Part shown: positions 8,629 through 17,103 of the stretch, piece by piece
Layout: each line of letters begins with the position of its first letter
Numbering within the stretch: the stretch's first letter is position 1
Source of the DNA: Planctomycetota bacterium
GTDB taxonomy: Bacteria; Planctomycetota; Planctomycetia; Pirellulales; Lacipirellulaceae
Direction: 5' to 3'
DNA length: 64,000 bases
Assembly: GCA_024278955.1 (NCBI GenBank)
Contig: JAJRSE010000102.1
Location: 1 to 64,000 of the forward strand
The notes under the pieces: generated by a model
What the model saw: only the letters and a program-made list of their open reading frames with translations
Told to the model about the DNA's origin: nothing
Databases searched by the model: none
Position numbers and translations under genes: made by a program

Positions 8629-9612
8629 ATGTTTATTCGATTGGATGCTATCCTATTGACGGTCATTGCGATGACGACTGTTTCGTATGCCGAAGAGGTC
8701 CAGCCGCTCCCTTCTTGGAATGACGGTGCAACGAAAGCAGCGATTATCGAGTTTGTTGAACAAGTCACTTCGCCCGGAGATAGCTTTGTGCCAGTGGCAG
8801 AACGCATCGCGACTTTCGACAACGACGGCTGTTTGTGGTCGGAGCAACCGATCTATTTTCAATTGCAGTTTGCCATCGACCGCGTTAAGCAACTTGCCTC
8901 ACAGCACCCGGAGTGGAAAACCGAGCAACCATTCAAGGCGGTGCTCGAAGGCGACCTAGAAACGCTCGCCCAAGCGGGAATGGAAGGTTTGGCGAAGCTG
9001 ATAATGGCTTCGCACGCAGGTATGACCACCGAGGAGTTTGCTGATACGGTTAAGGACTGGCTCAAGATGGCTCGACATCCTCGATTTCAGCGCCCCTACT
9101 CTGAATTGGTTTATCAGCCGATGCTGGAGTTGCTCGACTACCTGCGCGCCAACGGCTTCAAGACGTACATCGTTTCGGGTGGCGGGATCGAAATGATACG
9201 CGTCTTTGCCGAAGAGGCGTATGGCATTCCGCCGGAGCAGGTCATTGGCAGCAGTATCCAAACGAAGTTTGAACTGCGCGAGGGCCAGCCGGTCATCGTT
9301 CGGCTACCCGAGATCGATTTCATCGACGACAAGGAAGGCAAGCCGGTGGCGATCAACAAGTTTATCGGCCGGCGCCCTATTGCCGCTTTTGGCAACTCGG
9401 ATGGCGATCTTCAAATGCTACAGTGGACGGCTGCCGGCAAAGGGCCTCGGCTAATGATGCTGGTTCATCATACGGACGCTGATCGCGAGTGGGCGTATGA
9501 CCGCGACTCGCATGTGGGCCGTTTAGCGAAAGCGTTGGTCGAGGCGCGCGAACGAAAATGGTTGGTGGTTGATATGAAGAAAGATTGGAAGATTGTTTTT
9601 ACGCCGCAATAG
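8629..9612 (+). CDS. Secreted HAD-superfamily phosphatase
   Basis: The product is 327 aa from the ATG at 8629. The N-terminal hydrophobic segment ending VSYAEE is a signal peptide, so the enzyme acts outside the cytoplasm. HAD motif I is FDNDG with the nucleophile Asp64 and acid/base Asp66. Motif II is IVSGGG. Motif IV is FGNSDGD (~254). The overall layout is that of the phosphoserine-phosphatase-like HAD group with a helical cap between motifs I and II. The substrate is unknown. The pairing with a sulfatase is one I associate with planctomycete genomes. An upstream TTG at 8593 would add a non-signal extension and is less likely. Confidence 0.85.
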   Translation: MFIRLDAILLTVIAMTTVSYAEEVQPLPSWNDGATKAAIIEFVEQVTSPGDSFVPVAERIATFDNDGCLWSEQPIYFQLQFAIDRVKQLASQHPEWKTEQPFKAVLEGDLETLAQAGMEGLAKLIMASHAGMTTEEFADTVKDWLKMARHPRFQRPYSELVYQPMLELLDYLRANGFKTYIVSGGGIEMIRVFAEEAYGIPPEQVIGSSIQTKFELREGQPVIVRLPEIDFIDDKEGKPVAINKFIGRRPIAAFGNSDGDLQMLQWTAAGKGPRLMMLVHHTDADREWAYDRDSHVGRLAKALVEARERKWLVVDMKKDWKIVFTPQ

Positions 9613-9613
9613 A

Positions 9614-9633
9614 TGCGTGTCGCACGGACGTGT
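9614..9633 (+). repeat. Dispersed hairpin repeat, short copy C
   Basis: TGCGTGTCGCACGGACGTGT, directly after the HAD stop codon, then TTTT. It is the same core as copies A and B without their right half. With the following T-run it could act as a weak terminator for the HAD gene. Confidence 0.65.
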
Positions 9634-10139
9634 TTTTAACGGCAGGAGACGATCGCATTTTTTGAGATTGAGGTGCGAAGGTCGTTTTCTGGTTGGATGC
9701 TCAGTTTGCCTAGTGTATAGGCGTTAGGGAAGGCAGGGGAAAATTTTGGACAGGATTGGCCGGATGAGGGGGGAGGCAATCTATCCGTCCTTTTGTCGAT
9801 TTTGTCAAGGAAATCGTTAGAGAAATCCAGGGCGGCTCCCCAATCAATTTTTTGGCGTCCTTTTCTCTTCTCAGGACGATTGACTTTGCAACCGTTTTGG
9901 ATGAGTCGGGGGGGGATTCGACATGCCGTGGCTCCGCGGTACAATGGCGGCTTAGGAAGTGTTTTTGCATGGGAAGGCTGAATCGCCTTGGTGCTTTGTC
10001 TTTTTGAGGTATGAGTGGTTAGCTTGAAATGTTGAGGCGGTTAATTTTGGGATAGAGGAACAAAATCGTTGTTGGTTTCGTATTGGCAAGGGATCGGGCT
10101 GATACGAGTTAGGCAAGGAACGAGACGAGGACAAATACG
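9634..10139. other. Intergenic stretch, no gene seen
   Basis: About 500 bp with only short overlapping frames lacking recognisable protein features. It probably carries the promoter of the large DUF1559 fusion gene; I see no clear -35/-10 pair. Confidence 0.5.
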
Positions 10140-12539
10140 ATGGCTGCAGGCAGAATTGGTGTGTCGAGCCTTGGGCTTTTGGTGCTACTTTTCTTTGGTG
10201 GCGGCTTTGTCGGTTCGGGGGATGTGGTTCCTTTGCCTGAGGACCCGGTCGTTGCTCAGGTTGCTCCTGCGGAGTGTTTGTTTTACGCTTCGTGGACGGG
10301 TAAGACGTCGGCTTCGCCTGATGGGATCAGCTCGACGGAGCGGCTGTTTTCGGATCCTAATTTTGTTGACTATCTCAAGCACGTTGACGTGCGACTGCAT
10401 CAAGCCGTTTCGCAAGGCATGGTTTCTCAGGGGGTTGGGAAAGAGCATGTCGTTGCTGGATTCTATTTGCTTGAGCATTTGCAAACCCATGCAGGTTCGC
10501 TTTATGTTTCTGAGGTCGATGCTCAGGGCAAGCAAATTGTTGGTGGGCTGGTTGTGCGTTTCGAAGACGACGAGCGTGATACGCTGATCGACTCTCTTGA
10601 GGTTCTTCTCAAACTTGTTCCCGGAGAGTACCAATCGTCGGCAGAGATTAATGGCACCAAGTTTTCTCGAATAGACATTGGTATGCCAGTTGTTTGGGTT
10701 GTCAAAGAAAACTACTTGATCGTTGGGATCGGCGAAGGGGAAGCGGAGAAAATTGTTGAGCGTCTTGAGGGTGCGGTGCCTGAGTGGTTAGTGGAAGCCA
10801 AAAAGTCGGTTGAGACGCCTCGGCCTTCTAGTTTTCTTTATCTCGATGTGCAGGGCGTTGTTTCCGCCGTCCAGGATTTTTTAGACCCGAACGATGCCCT
10901 CGTGTTTGCGGGGGTGCGTGAAGCGTTTGGGCTGAATGCGATCGAGAGTTTTTCTTACGGCAGCGGCTTAGATGACGAGGGGACCGTTGGTCGCGGAGTG
11001 CTCAAGCTTTCGGGAGAATTGAGCGGGATGTTGACGCTGCTCGATTGCGATCCGCTTGTTGCCTCGGACTTCGAGGGGATTAGCAGCGAGAGCCCGTTTG
11101 CTTTGGTTTTCCAGATGAACTTGGGCGAAGTGTTGACGGCATTTTTTGAATCTTGCGAGCATGAAATGGCTCCCTCGTATTGTGGCGAGCTGGCGAAAGT
11201 GTGGCGGGAGAATCTTAAGAGAGGGCTCGACCGGACGGGGATTGATATTCAGAAGGATTTTCTCTCGCAGATTGGCGATACTTGGCGACTGTTTGTTCAG
11301 CCGGGGCCTGGGGGATTTTTCAGTGGTTGGACGCTTTCGGTTGATCTTTTGGATTCCGCGAAGTTCAAGAAGACGGTCGATAAACTTTTGGTAGATTTTC
11401 GTCAGAAAGCCGGTAATGGACCTTTTCGAATTGTCTCTCAGAAAAATGAGCAGGCGGAATTTCATTCGGTGCATATTCAGGGGTTTCCGCTGGTGCCCAC
11501 TTGGGCGATTTATGAAGACCGGCTTTTGATTGCGACTTCGACCGTAGCGGCACATCAGTTGTTGACGGCGGAAGCTCCGGAGAAAACTCTTGCAGAGTCT
11601 GACACAGTTCGACCTTTTCTTGAGGACGGGCAGCAAACTTTTAAGCTGATTCACCTCGATCTGGCAGAGGTGATGAAATTGGCGGTGCCGTTGATCGCTC
11701 AGCGACTTGCTTTTTTGCCGGCAGGTGCGCCAATCGACGCATCGATGTTACCGCCTGTCGAAGTTATTGCGCAGCATTTACAGCCCACGGTGATTGCGGT
11801 GCGGCGAACCGAGGCGGGGGTAGAGATAGCTCATCATGGGACCTTGCCAGGTGCGGCGATTGCACGTTTGGCGCCACTACTCGTCGGGAGGATGATGCCG
11901 ACAGTTGGCGGGGCGAGAAATGCGGCGCGTAGCAATCAGTCGATTAACCAGCAAAAGCAGATTGGTTTGGCGATGCTCAACTTTGAATCCGCGTATGGAG
12001 CTTTTCCGGCAGGTTATAGTGCGGATGAGAATGGAAAACCGCTATTGAGTTGGCGAGTTCATATCTTGCCATTTATCGAGGGCGGGCAACTCTATGAGCA
12101 GTTTCATCTCGACGAGCCTTGGGACAGCCCGCACAATAAAAAGTTGATTGCGCAGATGCCAGACATTTACAAGTCGCCAAAGTCGAAGGCTGAGCAGGGA
12201 AAAACGGTTTACCTTGGCGTTGGCGGAGCGGATGGGGTTTTTATTCGTCCTCGGGATGGGAGCCATCTTGGGACAGGGATGAGAGATATTACTGACGGCA
12301 CCTCGAATACCATCATGACGGTTGAGGTTTCGGATGCGCGGGCCATCGAATGGACGCGCCCTGGGGATTTCGCGCCGAAGAAGGAAGATCCAGCGAAGGG
12401 GTTGCGTGTTGATCCCGAGCGGGGAATGTCGCTTGGTTTTACGGACGGTTCGGTGCGTCGCCTTGCGAAAGATGTCGCCAAGGAAACCTTGATGAGTTTG
12501 TTTACAAAGTCGGGCGGGGAGGTAGTTGAGGTCCCTTAA
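10140..12539 (+). CDS. Large secreted protein with C-terminal DUF1559 domain
   Basis: The product is 799 aa. Residues 1-25 are a signal peptide or N-terminal anchor. Residues ~30-590 form a long alpha/beta region that I do not recognise as an enzyme, with several short internal similarities of the type found in planctomycete DUF3352-like proteins. Residues ~594-799 are a DUF1559 domain: INQQKQIGLAMLNFESAYGA, then [11 protein letters not shown], then LGFTDGSVRRL. DUF1559 proteins normally begin with a type IV pilin-like methylation motif ([15 protein letters not shown]); here the domain has lost that leader and hangs on a large N-terminal partner. The function is unknown. The gene stands alone on the + strand. 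Confidence 0.8.
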   Translation: MAAGRIGVSSLGLLVLLFFGGGFVGSGDVVPLPEDPVVAQVAPAECLFYASWTGKTSASPDGISSTERLFSDPNFVDYLKHVDVRLHQAVSQGMVSQGVGKEHVVAGFYLLEHLQTHAGSLYVSEVDAQGKQIVGGLVVRFEDDERDTLIDSLEVLLKLVPGEYQSSAEINGTKFSRIDIGMPVVWVVKENYLIVGIGEGEAEKIVERLEGAVPEWLVEAKKSVETPRPSSFLYLDVQGVVSAVQDFLDPNDALVFAGVREAFGLNAIESFSYGSGLDDEGTVGRGVLKLSGELSGMLTLLDCDPLVASDFEGISSESPFALVFQMNLGEVLTAFFESCEHEMAPSYCGELAKVWRENLKRGLDRTGIDIQKDFLSQIGDTWRLFVQPGPGGFFSGWTLSVDLLDSAKFKKTVDKLLVDFRQKAGNGPFRIVSQKNEQAEFHSVHIQGFPLVPTWAIYEDRLLIATSTVAAHQLLTAEAPEKTLAESDTVRPFLEDGQQTFKLIHLDLAEVMKLAVPLIAQRLAFLPAGAPIDASMLPPVEVIAQHLQPTVIAVRRTEAGVEIAHHGTLPGAAIARLAPLLVGRMMPTVGGARNAARSNQSINQQKQIGLAMLNFESAYGAFPAGYSADENGKPLLSWRVHILPFIEGGQLYEQFHLDEPWDSPHNKKLIAQMPDIYKSPKSKAEQGKTVYLGVGGADGVFIRPRDGSHLGTGMRDITDGTSNTIMTVEVSDARAIEWTRPGDFAPKKEDPAKGLRVDPERGMSLGFTDGSVRRLAKDVAKETLMSLFTKSGGEVVEVP

Positions 12540-12769
12540 TTGCTTTTGGAAGGATCACAGGCGATTTCGTTTGAACCATGGCGAAACGGCGGGAACCACG
12601 TTAAGTTCTCGCTGTTTGCGTTGTTTCGCAGTGGTTCAAAAAAGTGAGTTGTTCGTTCACCTGGGAGGTTATCCTAGAGATAGAGAACGGACACTTCAAA
12701 AACCTCCTTTTTGGAGTTATTCAGGAAATTTAGTGACCAACCATAACAAAGAATTGCAGAACATGTCTT

Positions 12770-12817
12770 CGCCCTGAAAGGACATAATACGATAGCCCAG
12801 GGCGCTAGCCCTGGGAA
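12770..12817 (+). repeat. REP-like palindromic module, copy 1
   Basis: Short arm GCCCTGAAAGG, then a spacer, then the perfect palindrome CCCAGGGC-GCTA-GCCCTGGG (12796-12815). The same two-part design occurs in reverse orientation at 12911-12960 and, with different bases, at 49729-49773. Confidence 0.8.
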
Positions 12818-12910
12818 ACGTGAAAGGAAAGCAACCGAAGCCCTGGAAGGGCGACCTACAAACGGCACGCTATGCCGCCCTTTCATGGCTCCCTTGTCAA
12901 CAAAGAAGCT

Positions 12911-12960
12911 ACCCAGGGCTCGCGCCCTGGGCTGCTGCCCTATTTTGCCCCTTCAGGGCA
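12911..12960 (-). repeat. REP-like palindromic module, copy 2 (inverted)
   Basis: CCCAGGGC-TCGC-GCCCTGGG (12912-12931), then a spacer and TGCCCCTTCAGGGCA (12946-12960). Read on the - strand it matches copy 1, so the pair forms an inverted repeat about 190 bp long. Confidence 0.8.
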
Positions 12961-13091
12961 TTTTGGTTGCTTGCGGGGATGGCTCGACTTGCCCATGAAA
13001 TTTCTGAAGAACCTTTTGGGAATTTTTCAGCCGTTGAAACGTCCTGTACTGTGTCTGAGTTTTATTTAACCCTTGAGATAAGAATCGCACG

Positions 13092-14117
13092 ATGAGCAAT
13101 ACGATAACTTCGGAATCGCAGCTAAGCGACCATGATGTGCAGGCGGTGGATGAGCTGCGGACGGCGTATGAGCAGCTCAAGTCGGAGCTTGGCCGGGTGA
13201 TTGTTGGTCAGCACGAGGCGATCGAGAAACTGGCGATTTGTCTGTTTGCCCGCGGCCACGCGTTGTTGATGGGCGTGCCTGGTTTGGCGAAGACGTTGCT
13301 CGTGAGCAAGTTGGCCGAGACGCTTTCGCTTGATTACAGCCGGATTCAGTTTACGCCTGATTTGATGCCGATGGACATTACGGGGACCGACATTCTGCAG
13401 GATACCGAATCGGGACGGCGAGAGTTTCAGTTTGTGCATGGCCCGATCTTTGCGAATATTGTGTTGGCCGACGAGATCAATCGTGCCCCTCCGAAAACTC
13501 AGGCGGCGCTGCTGGAGGCGATGCAGGAATATCGGGTGACAGCTCTGGGAAAGACGTTTGATTTGTCGACGCCGTTTTTGGTGCTTGCGACTCAGAACCC
13601 GGTTGAGCAAGAGGGAACCTATCCGTTGCCCGAGGCGCAGCTCGATCGGTTTATGTTCTTGATCGAGATGGACTACCCTAACGAGGAAGAGGAAGTTGAG
13701 ATTGCCCGTAGCACGACTGGCGACGAGCTACCGACGCTTAGTCATTTGATGACAGGCGAGCAGATACTTCAGCATCAACATTTGGTACGCCGGTTGCCGG
13801 TGCCCGACCACATTTTTACTTATGCGGCGAGGCTTGTGCGCCGGACGCGTCCGAAGGGCGATACGGCGCCGGAGTGGTTGCCTTCGCTGGTGGCGTGGGG
13901 AGCGGGACCCCGGGCGGTGCAGAATTTGATTTTGGCAGCCAAGGCTCGGGCGGCGCTTTCGGGTAGCTACATGGTTCGCCTTGAGGATGTGCAGGCGGCG
14001 GCGCTTCCGGTATTGACCCATCGGCTGATTACGACTTTTGCTGCGCAGGCGGAAGGGACGAACGCGAAGGAGATTGTCCAGCGGCTGGTAGACGAAACGG
14101 ATCCGACGATTGGATAA
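13092..14117 (+). CDS. MoxR-family AAA+ ATPase
   Basis: The product is 341 aa. The P-loop GVPGLAKT is at residues 61-68, Walker B VLADEINRAPPKTQ has Asp127 and Glu128, and sensor 1 is LATQNPVE. MoxR ATPases are chaperone-like motors that work with von Willebrand A domain proteins encoded beside them. Here the next genes are exactly those: DUF58, a BatA-like protein and a second VWA protein. It is cytoplasmic. It is the first gene of a train running to 28451. Confidence 0.95.
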   Translation: MSNTITSESQLSDHDVQAVDELRTAYEQLKSELGRVIVGQHEAIEKLAICLFARGHALLMGVPGLAKTLLVSKLAETLSLDYSRIQFTPDLMPMDITGTDILQDTESGRREFQFVHGPIFANIVLADEINRAPPKTQAALLEAMQEYRVTALGKTFDLSTPFLVLATQNPVEQEGTYPLPEAQLDRFMFLIEMDYPNEEEEVEIARSTTGDELPTLSHLMTGEQILQHQHLVRRLPVPDHIFTYAARLVRRTRPKGDTAPEWLPSLVAWGAGPRAVQNLILAAKARAALSGSYMVRLEDVQAAALPVLTHRLITTFAAQAEGTNAKEIVQRLVDETDPTIG

Positions 14118-14215
14118 GCAAGGAAGAAAAATAGTAGCCGTTCACGGTAAAGAAAAGTTGTTTTTTTGCGTTTTTGTGGCTATTCTCCTGATTTTTAGCA
14201 TGACGAAAGATTCAC

Positions 14216-15127
14216 TTGGCTACTGGAAACTCATCGCGAACGTTTCTTGATCCGGCGGTGCTTGCGCGGTTGTCGGCGGTGCCGTTATTTTCGCGTCGCG
14301 CGATGCAGGGGAGCGTTTCGGGTCGACACGCGAGTGCGCAGCGTGGGTCGAGCGTCGAGTTTGCCGAGTATCGGCGGTATGTTCAGGGCGACGATCTTCG
14401 GCGCATTGATTGGCGAGCCTTTGGGCGTACCGACCGCTACTATGTCAAGGAATTTGAAGCGGATACGAATCTTCGCTGTTGCATGGTGCTCGATACGAGC
14501 GGGTCGATGGAGTTTGGTTCAAAAGGGATAAGCAAGATCGAGTATGCGAAGCAGCTTGCGGGAGCGCTGGCCTATTTGGCGGTCCAACAGGGCGACGCGG
14601 TTGGGATTTCGTGTGTGGCCGACGAGAAGGTGGCCGAGCTGCCGCCGAGAAGGAATCCGGCGCATCTTTCGGCGATTTTTGATGTGTTGGAACAAGCGGA
14701 GCCTCAGGGGGAAACCCGGCTGGTTCCGATTCTGCATGAGCTGGCTGAGTCGGTTGCTCAACGTGCATTGATTGTGATTTTTTCAGATTTTTTCTTGCCG
14801 ACGGAAGAGCTTCGCGACTGTTTTGAGCATCTTCGCTTTCGCAAGCACGATATTACGGTGTTTCAGTTGCTCGATCCGATGGAGCTTGCTTTCGAGTTCC
14901 AACGACCGATGCGATTTTTGGATATGGAGGGCGGCCCTTCGGTGTTTGCCGATCCTACGGAGATCACGGATCGTTATCACGAAGCATTGGCCACTTTTTT
15001 GAGCGACTTCAAAAAGATGATGTTGGAGTCGGGGACGGATTATCACCGGGTGACGACCGACGTGAGCTACGAGAAAGTGTTCATGGACTTTTTGGCCTGC
15101 CGGCATGATAGCCAGAGGGTGCGATGA
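14216..15127 (+). CDS. DUF58 (VWA-like) protein
   Basis: The product is 303 aa. The DUF58 signature is complete: YRRYVQGDDLRRIDWRAFGR (53-71), then YYVKEF, then a VWA-like metal site D93-T-S-G-S97. The family is the usual partner of MoxR ATPases. No ATG fits: an in-frame stop lies at 14201-14203 and the first in-frame ATG is 28 codons into the conserved region. I therefore take TTG at 14216, with GAAAG upstream; ATT at 14210 is the only other option. It overlaps the next gene by ATGA at 15124-15127, so the two are translationally coupled. Confidence 0.92.
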   Translation: MATGNSSRTFLDPAVLARLSAVPLFSRRAMQGSVSGRHASAQRGSSVEFAEYRRYVQGDDLRRIDWRAFGRTDRYYVKEFEADTNLRCCMVLDTSGSMEFGSKGISKIEYAKQLAGALAYLAVQQGDAVGISCVADEKVAELPPRRNPAHLSAIFDVLEQAEPQGETRLVPILHELAESVAQRALIVIFSDFFLPTEELRDCFEHLRFRKHDITVFQLLDPMELAFEFQRPMRFLDMEGGPSVFADPTEITDRYHEALATFLSDFKKMMLESGTDYHRVTTDVSYEKVFMDFLACRHDSQRVR

Positions 15128-17103
15128 GTTTTCTTGAGCCGATGCTACTGGCTGCGATTCCGTTGATCGGGCTTCCGGTGTTGATTCATTTGGTGAATCA
15201 GCGTCGGTATCAAACGATGCCTTGGGCGGCGATGATATTTTTGTTGGCGGCTCATCGGTTGTCACGAGGGTTTGCGCGGCTGAGGCAGTGGTTGATATTG
15301 GCAGTGCGGACGCTTGCAATAGCAGGGCTTGTGTTTGCGCTCGCGCGTCCGCTAGCCAGCGGGTGGCTAGGGCTGGCAGCAGGAAGTAAGACGGATACGA
15401 CGATCATTTTGCTCGACCGCTCGCCGAGCATGTCGACGGCCAGCGCAGGCGGGATAGGCACAAAGCTTGAGACGGGGCGGCGGCATTTGGCAGAGGCGTT
15501 TGCCAAGTTGGGTTCGGACCATTGGGTGCTTGTCGATAGCGCGACCGCGGAGGCGACTGAGATTCAGTCGCCTGAGGATTTGTTGAGTGTGGCTGAGGCC
15601 GATCCGGTTGGGGCTTCGGCCAATTTGCCGGCAATGCTTCGCACAGCCTACGAGTACATGCAGAGTAATCAGACCGGTCGTACGGATATTTGGATTTGCT
15701 CTGACATGCGAAGCCATGATTGGGATGCCGAGGGGGGCCAATGGCCGGCGCTCCGGCAGAGTTTTCTTGACCTGCCACAAGCGGTTCGTTTTTATCTACT
15801 CGCTTTTGCGGAAGAGCCACAGGAGAATATGTCGATACGGATGACCGACATTCGACGTAGGCAAACCGACCAAGGGGCGTCGCTGGTGGTTTCGCTTGAA
15901 GTTACGCGCAGTCAGAAGATGGCAGAGTCTGCGACGATTCCTTTGGAGTTTGATATTGATGGGGCGCGTTCGGTACTTCATGTCGAGATTGCCGGGCGGA
16001 CGCACGAGTTGAAGGATCATGAGATTTCTTTGGGCGCCAACCAAATACAAGGTTGGGGGCGGGTTTCGATTCCCGCGGATTCCAATAATTTTGATAATGA
16101 ATTTTTCTTTGTTTTCGACGAGCCGAAAATTCGCAGAACTCTGCTTGTCACGGAAGAGCCTTCCGCGAGCCGCGCCTTGCATCTTGCTGCGGAGATTGCC
16201 GCCGATGCCGAGGTGGAAACTTCGGTCGAGGTAAGTTCGCCGGAGCAGCTTTCTACGATTGCTTGGGAAGAGATTGGGTTAGTTTTGTGGCAGGCACCAC
16301 TCCCGAGCGGTAAAGATGCGGCGTTGCTCGAGTCGTATGTCGAGAGTGACGGACGACTTGTTTTTCTGCCACCCCGATCGCCAGGGTTGAATTCGATTTT
16401 TGATTTTTCTTGGGGCGATTGGCTCAAAACGTCTGAGGACGTTACGGTTGGTAATTGGCGAGGGGATGCCGATTTGCTTGCCCATACGCTCAGTGGTTCG
16501 GCCCTGCCCGTTGGGGAGCTTCAAGTACCTCGGATATGTGGCGCTCGCGGCGAGATGACCCCGCTAGCGACTCTTTCTAGCGGCGAGGTCTTGTTAGGGC
16601 GTTTGCCTACAGCGAGAGGAGGCGTTTATGTTCTCGCGACGACGGCTCTTGAGAGCGATTCTTCTTTGGCGACCGATGGGGTGGTGCTTTATGTGATGGT
16701 TCAACGGGCTTTGGCCGAGGGTTGCCGTCGGCTGGGGCAAGTTCAGCAGCAGGTTGCCGGGGCGATTGGGGGAGACTCAAGCGGCTGGGAGCGTCTGATG
16801 GGGGCGGAGCTTGCGCTGTCGAATCAGTACGCTTATCATTCGGGAGTCTTTCGGACGGGCGAGCGGCTGTTGGCTCTGAACCGTTCGGGGGCTGAGGATG
16901 CGGTGCGTGTTCTCTCGGAGGAACAAATTGATCGCGTTTTTGAGGGGCTCGATTGGGTGCGGCTTGACGGTCAGGCGGACGAAAGCTCCTCGCTCGTGAA
17001 CGAAATTTGGCGACTCTTTCTGCTAGGCATGTTGATTGCTTTGCTCGTGGAAGCAGCGTTGTGTTTGCCTAAGATCCGCCCCGCGGTGAAGGCGGTTGCA
17101 TGA
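15124..17103 (+). CDS. BatA-like membrane protein with VWA domain
   Basis: The product is 659 aa. The N-terminal ~80 residues are the BatA (aerotolerance-type) membrane region: FLEPMLLAAIPLIGLPVLIH, a basic loop, and a second helix ending ARPLASGW. A VWA domain follows with MIDAS D98-R-S-P-S102. The long periplasmic or cytoplasmic middle is beta-rich, and a last membrane helix is near residues 632-652. The partner is the MoxR/DUF58 system. It overlaps both neighbours by ATGA. The precise role of such proteins in planctomycetes is not known. Confidence 0.9.
   Translation: MSFLEPMLLAAIPLIGLPVLIHLVNQRRYQTMPWAAMIFLLAAHRLSRGFARLRQWLILAVRTLAIAGLVFALARPLASGWLGLAAGSKTDTTIILLDRSPSMSTASAGGIGTKLETGRRHLAEAFAKLGSDHWVLVDSATAEATEIQSPEDLLSVAEADPVGASANLPAMLRTAYEYMQSNQTGRTDIWICSDMRSHDWDAEGGQWPALRQSFLDLPQAVRFYLLAFAEEPQENMSIRMTDIRRRQTDQGASLVVSLEVTRSQKMAESATIPLEFDIDGARSVLHVEIAGRTHELKDHEISLGANQIQGWGRVSIPADSNNFDNEFFFVFDEPKIRRTLLVTEEPSASRALHLAAEIAADAEVETSVEVSSPEQLSTIAWEEIGLVLWQAPLPSGKDAALLESYVESDGRLVFLPPRSPGLNSIFDFSWGDWLKTSEDVTVGNWRGDADLLAHTLSGSALPVGELQVPRICGARGEMTPLATLSSGEVLLGRLPTARGGVYVLATTALESDSSLATDGVVLYVMVQRALAEGCRRLGQVQQQVAGAIGGDSSGWERLMGAELALSNQYAYHSGVFRTGERLLALNRSGAEDAVRVLSEEQIDRVFEGLDWVRLDGQADESSSLVNEIWRLFLLGMLIALLVEAALCLPKIRPAVKAVA

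Larger units (their letters stand above)
12540..13091. other. Intergenic stretch with palindromic repeats
   Basis: 552 bp without a gene before moxR. It holds two inverted copies of a palindromic module (12770-12817 and 12911-12960) plus an isolated GCCCTGGAAGGGC at 12840-12852. The promoter of the long moxR operon should lie in the last ~130 bp. Confidence 0.6.

Noticed and set aside
14200..14250. ATG at 14200 as start of the DUF58 gene
   Set aside because: It is in a different frame and reaches a stop after 16 codons; the DUF58 frame has only TTG 14216 or ATT 14210 available.
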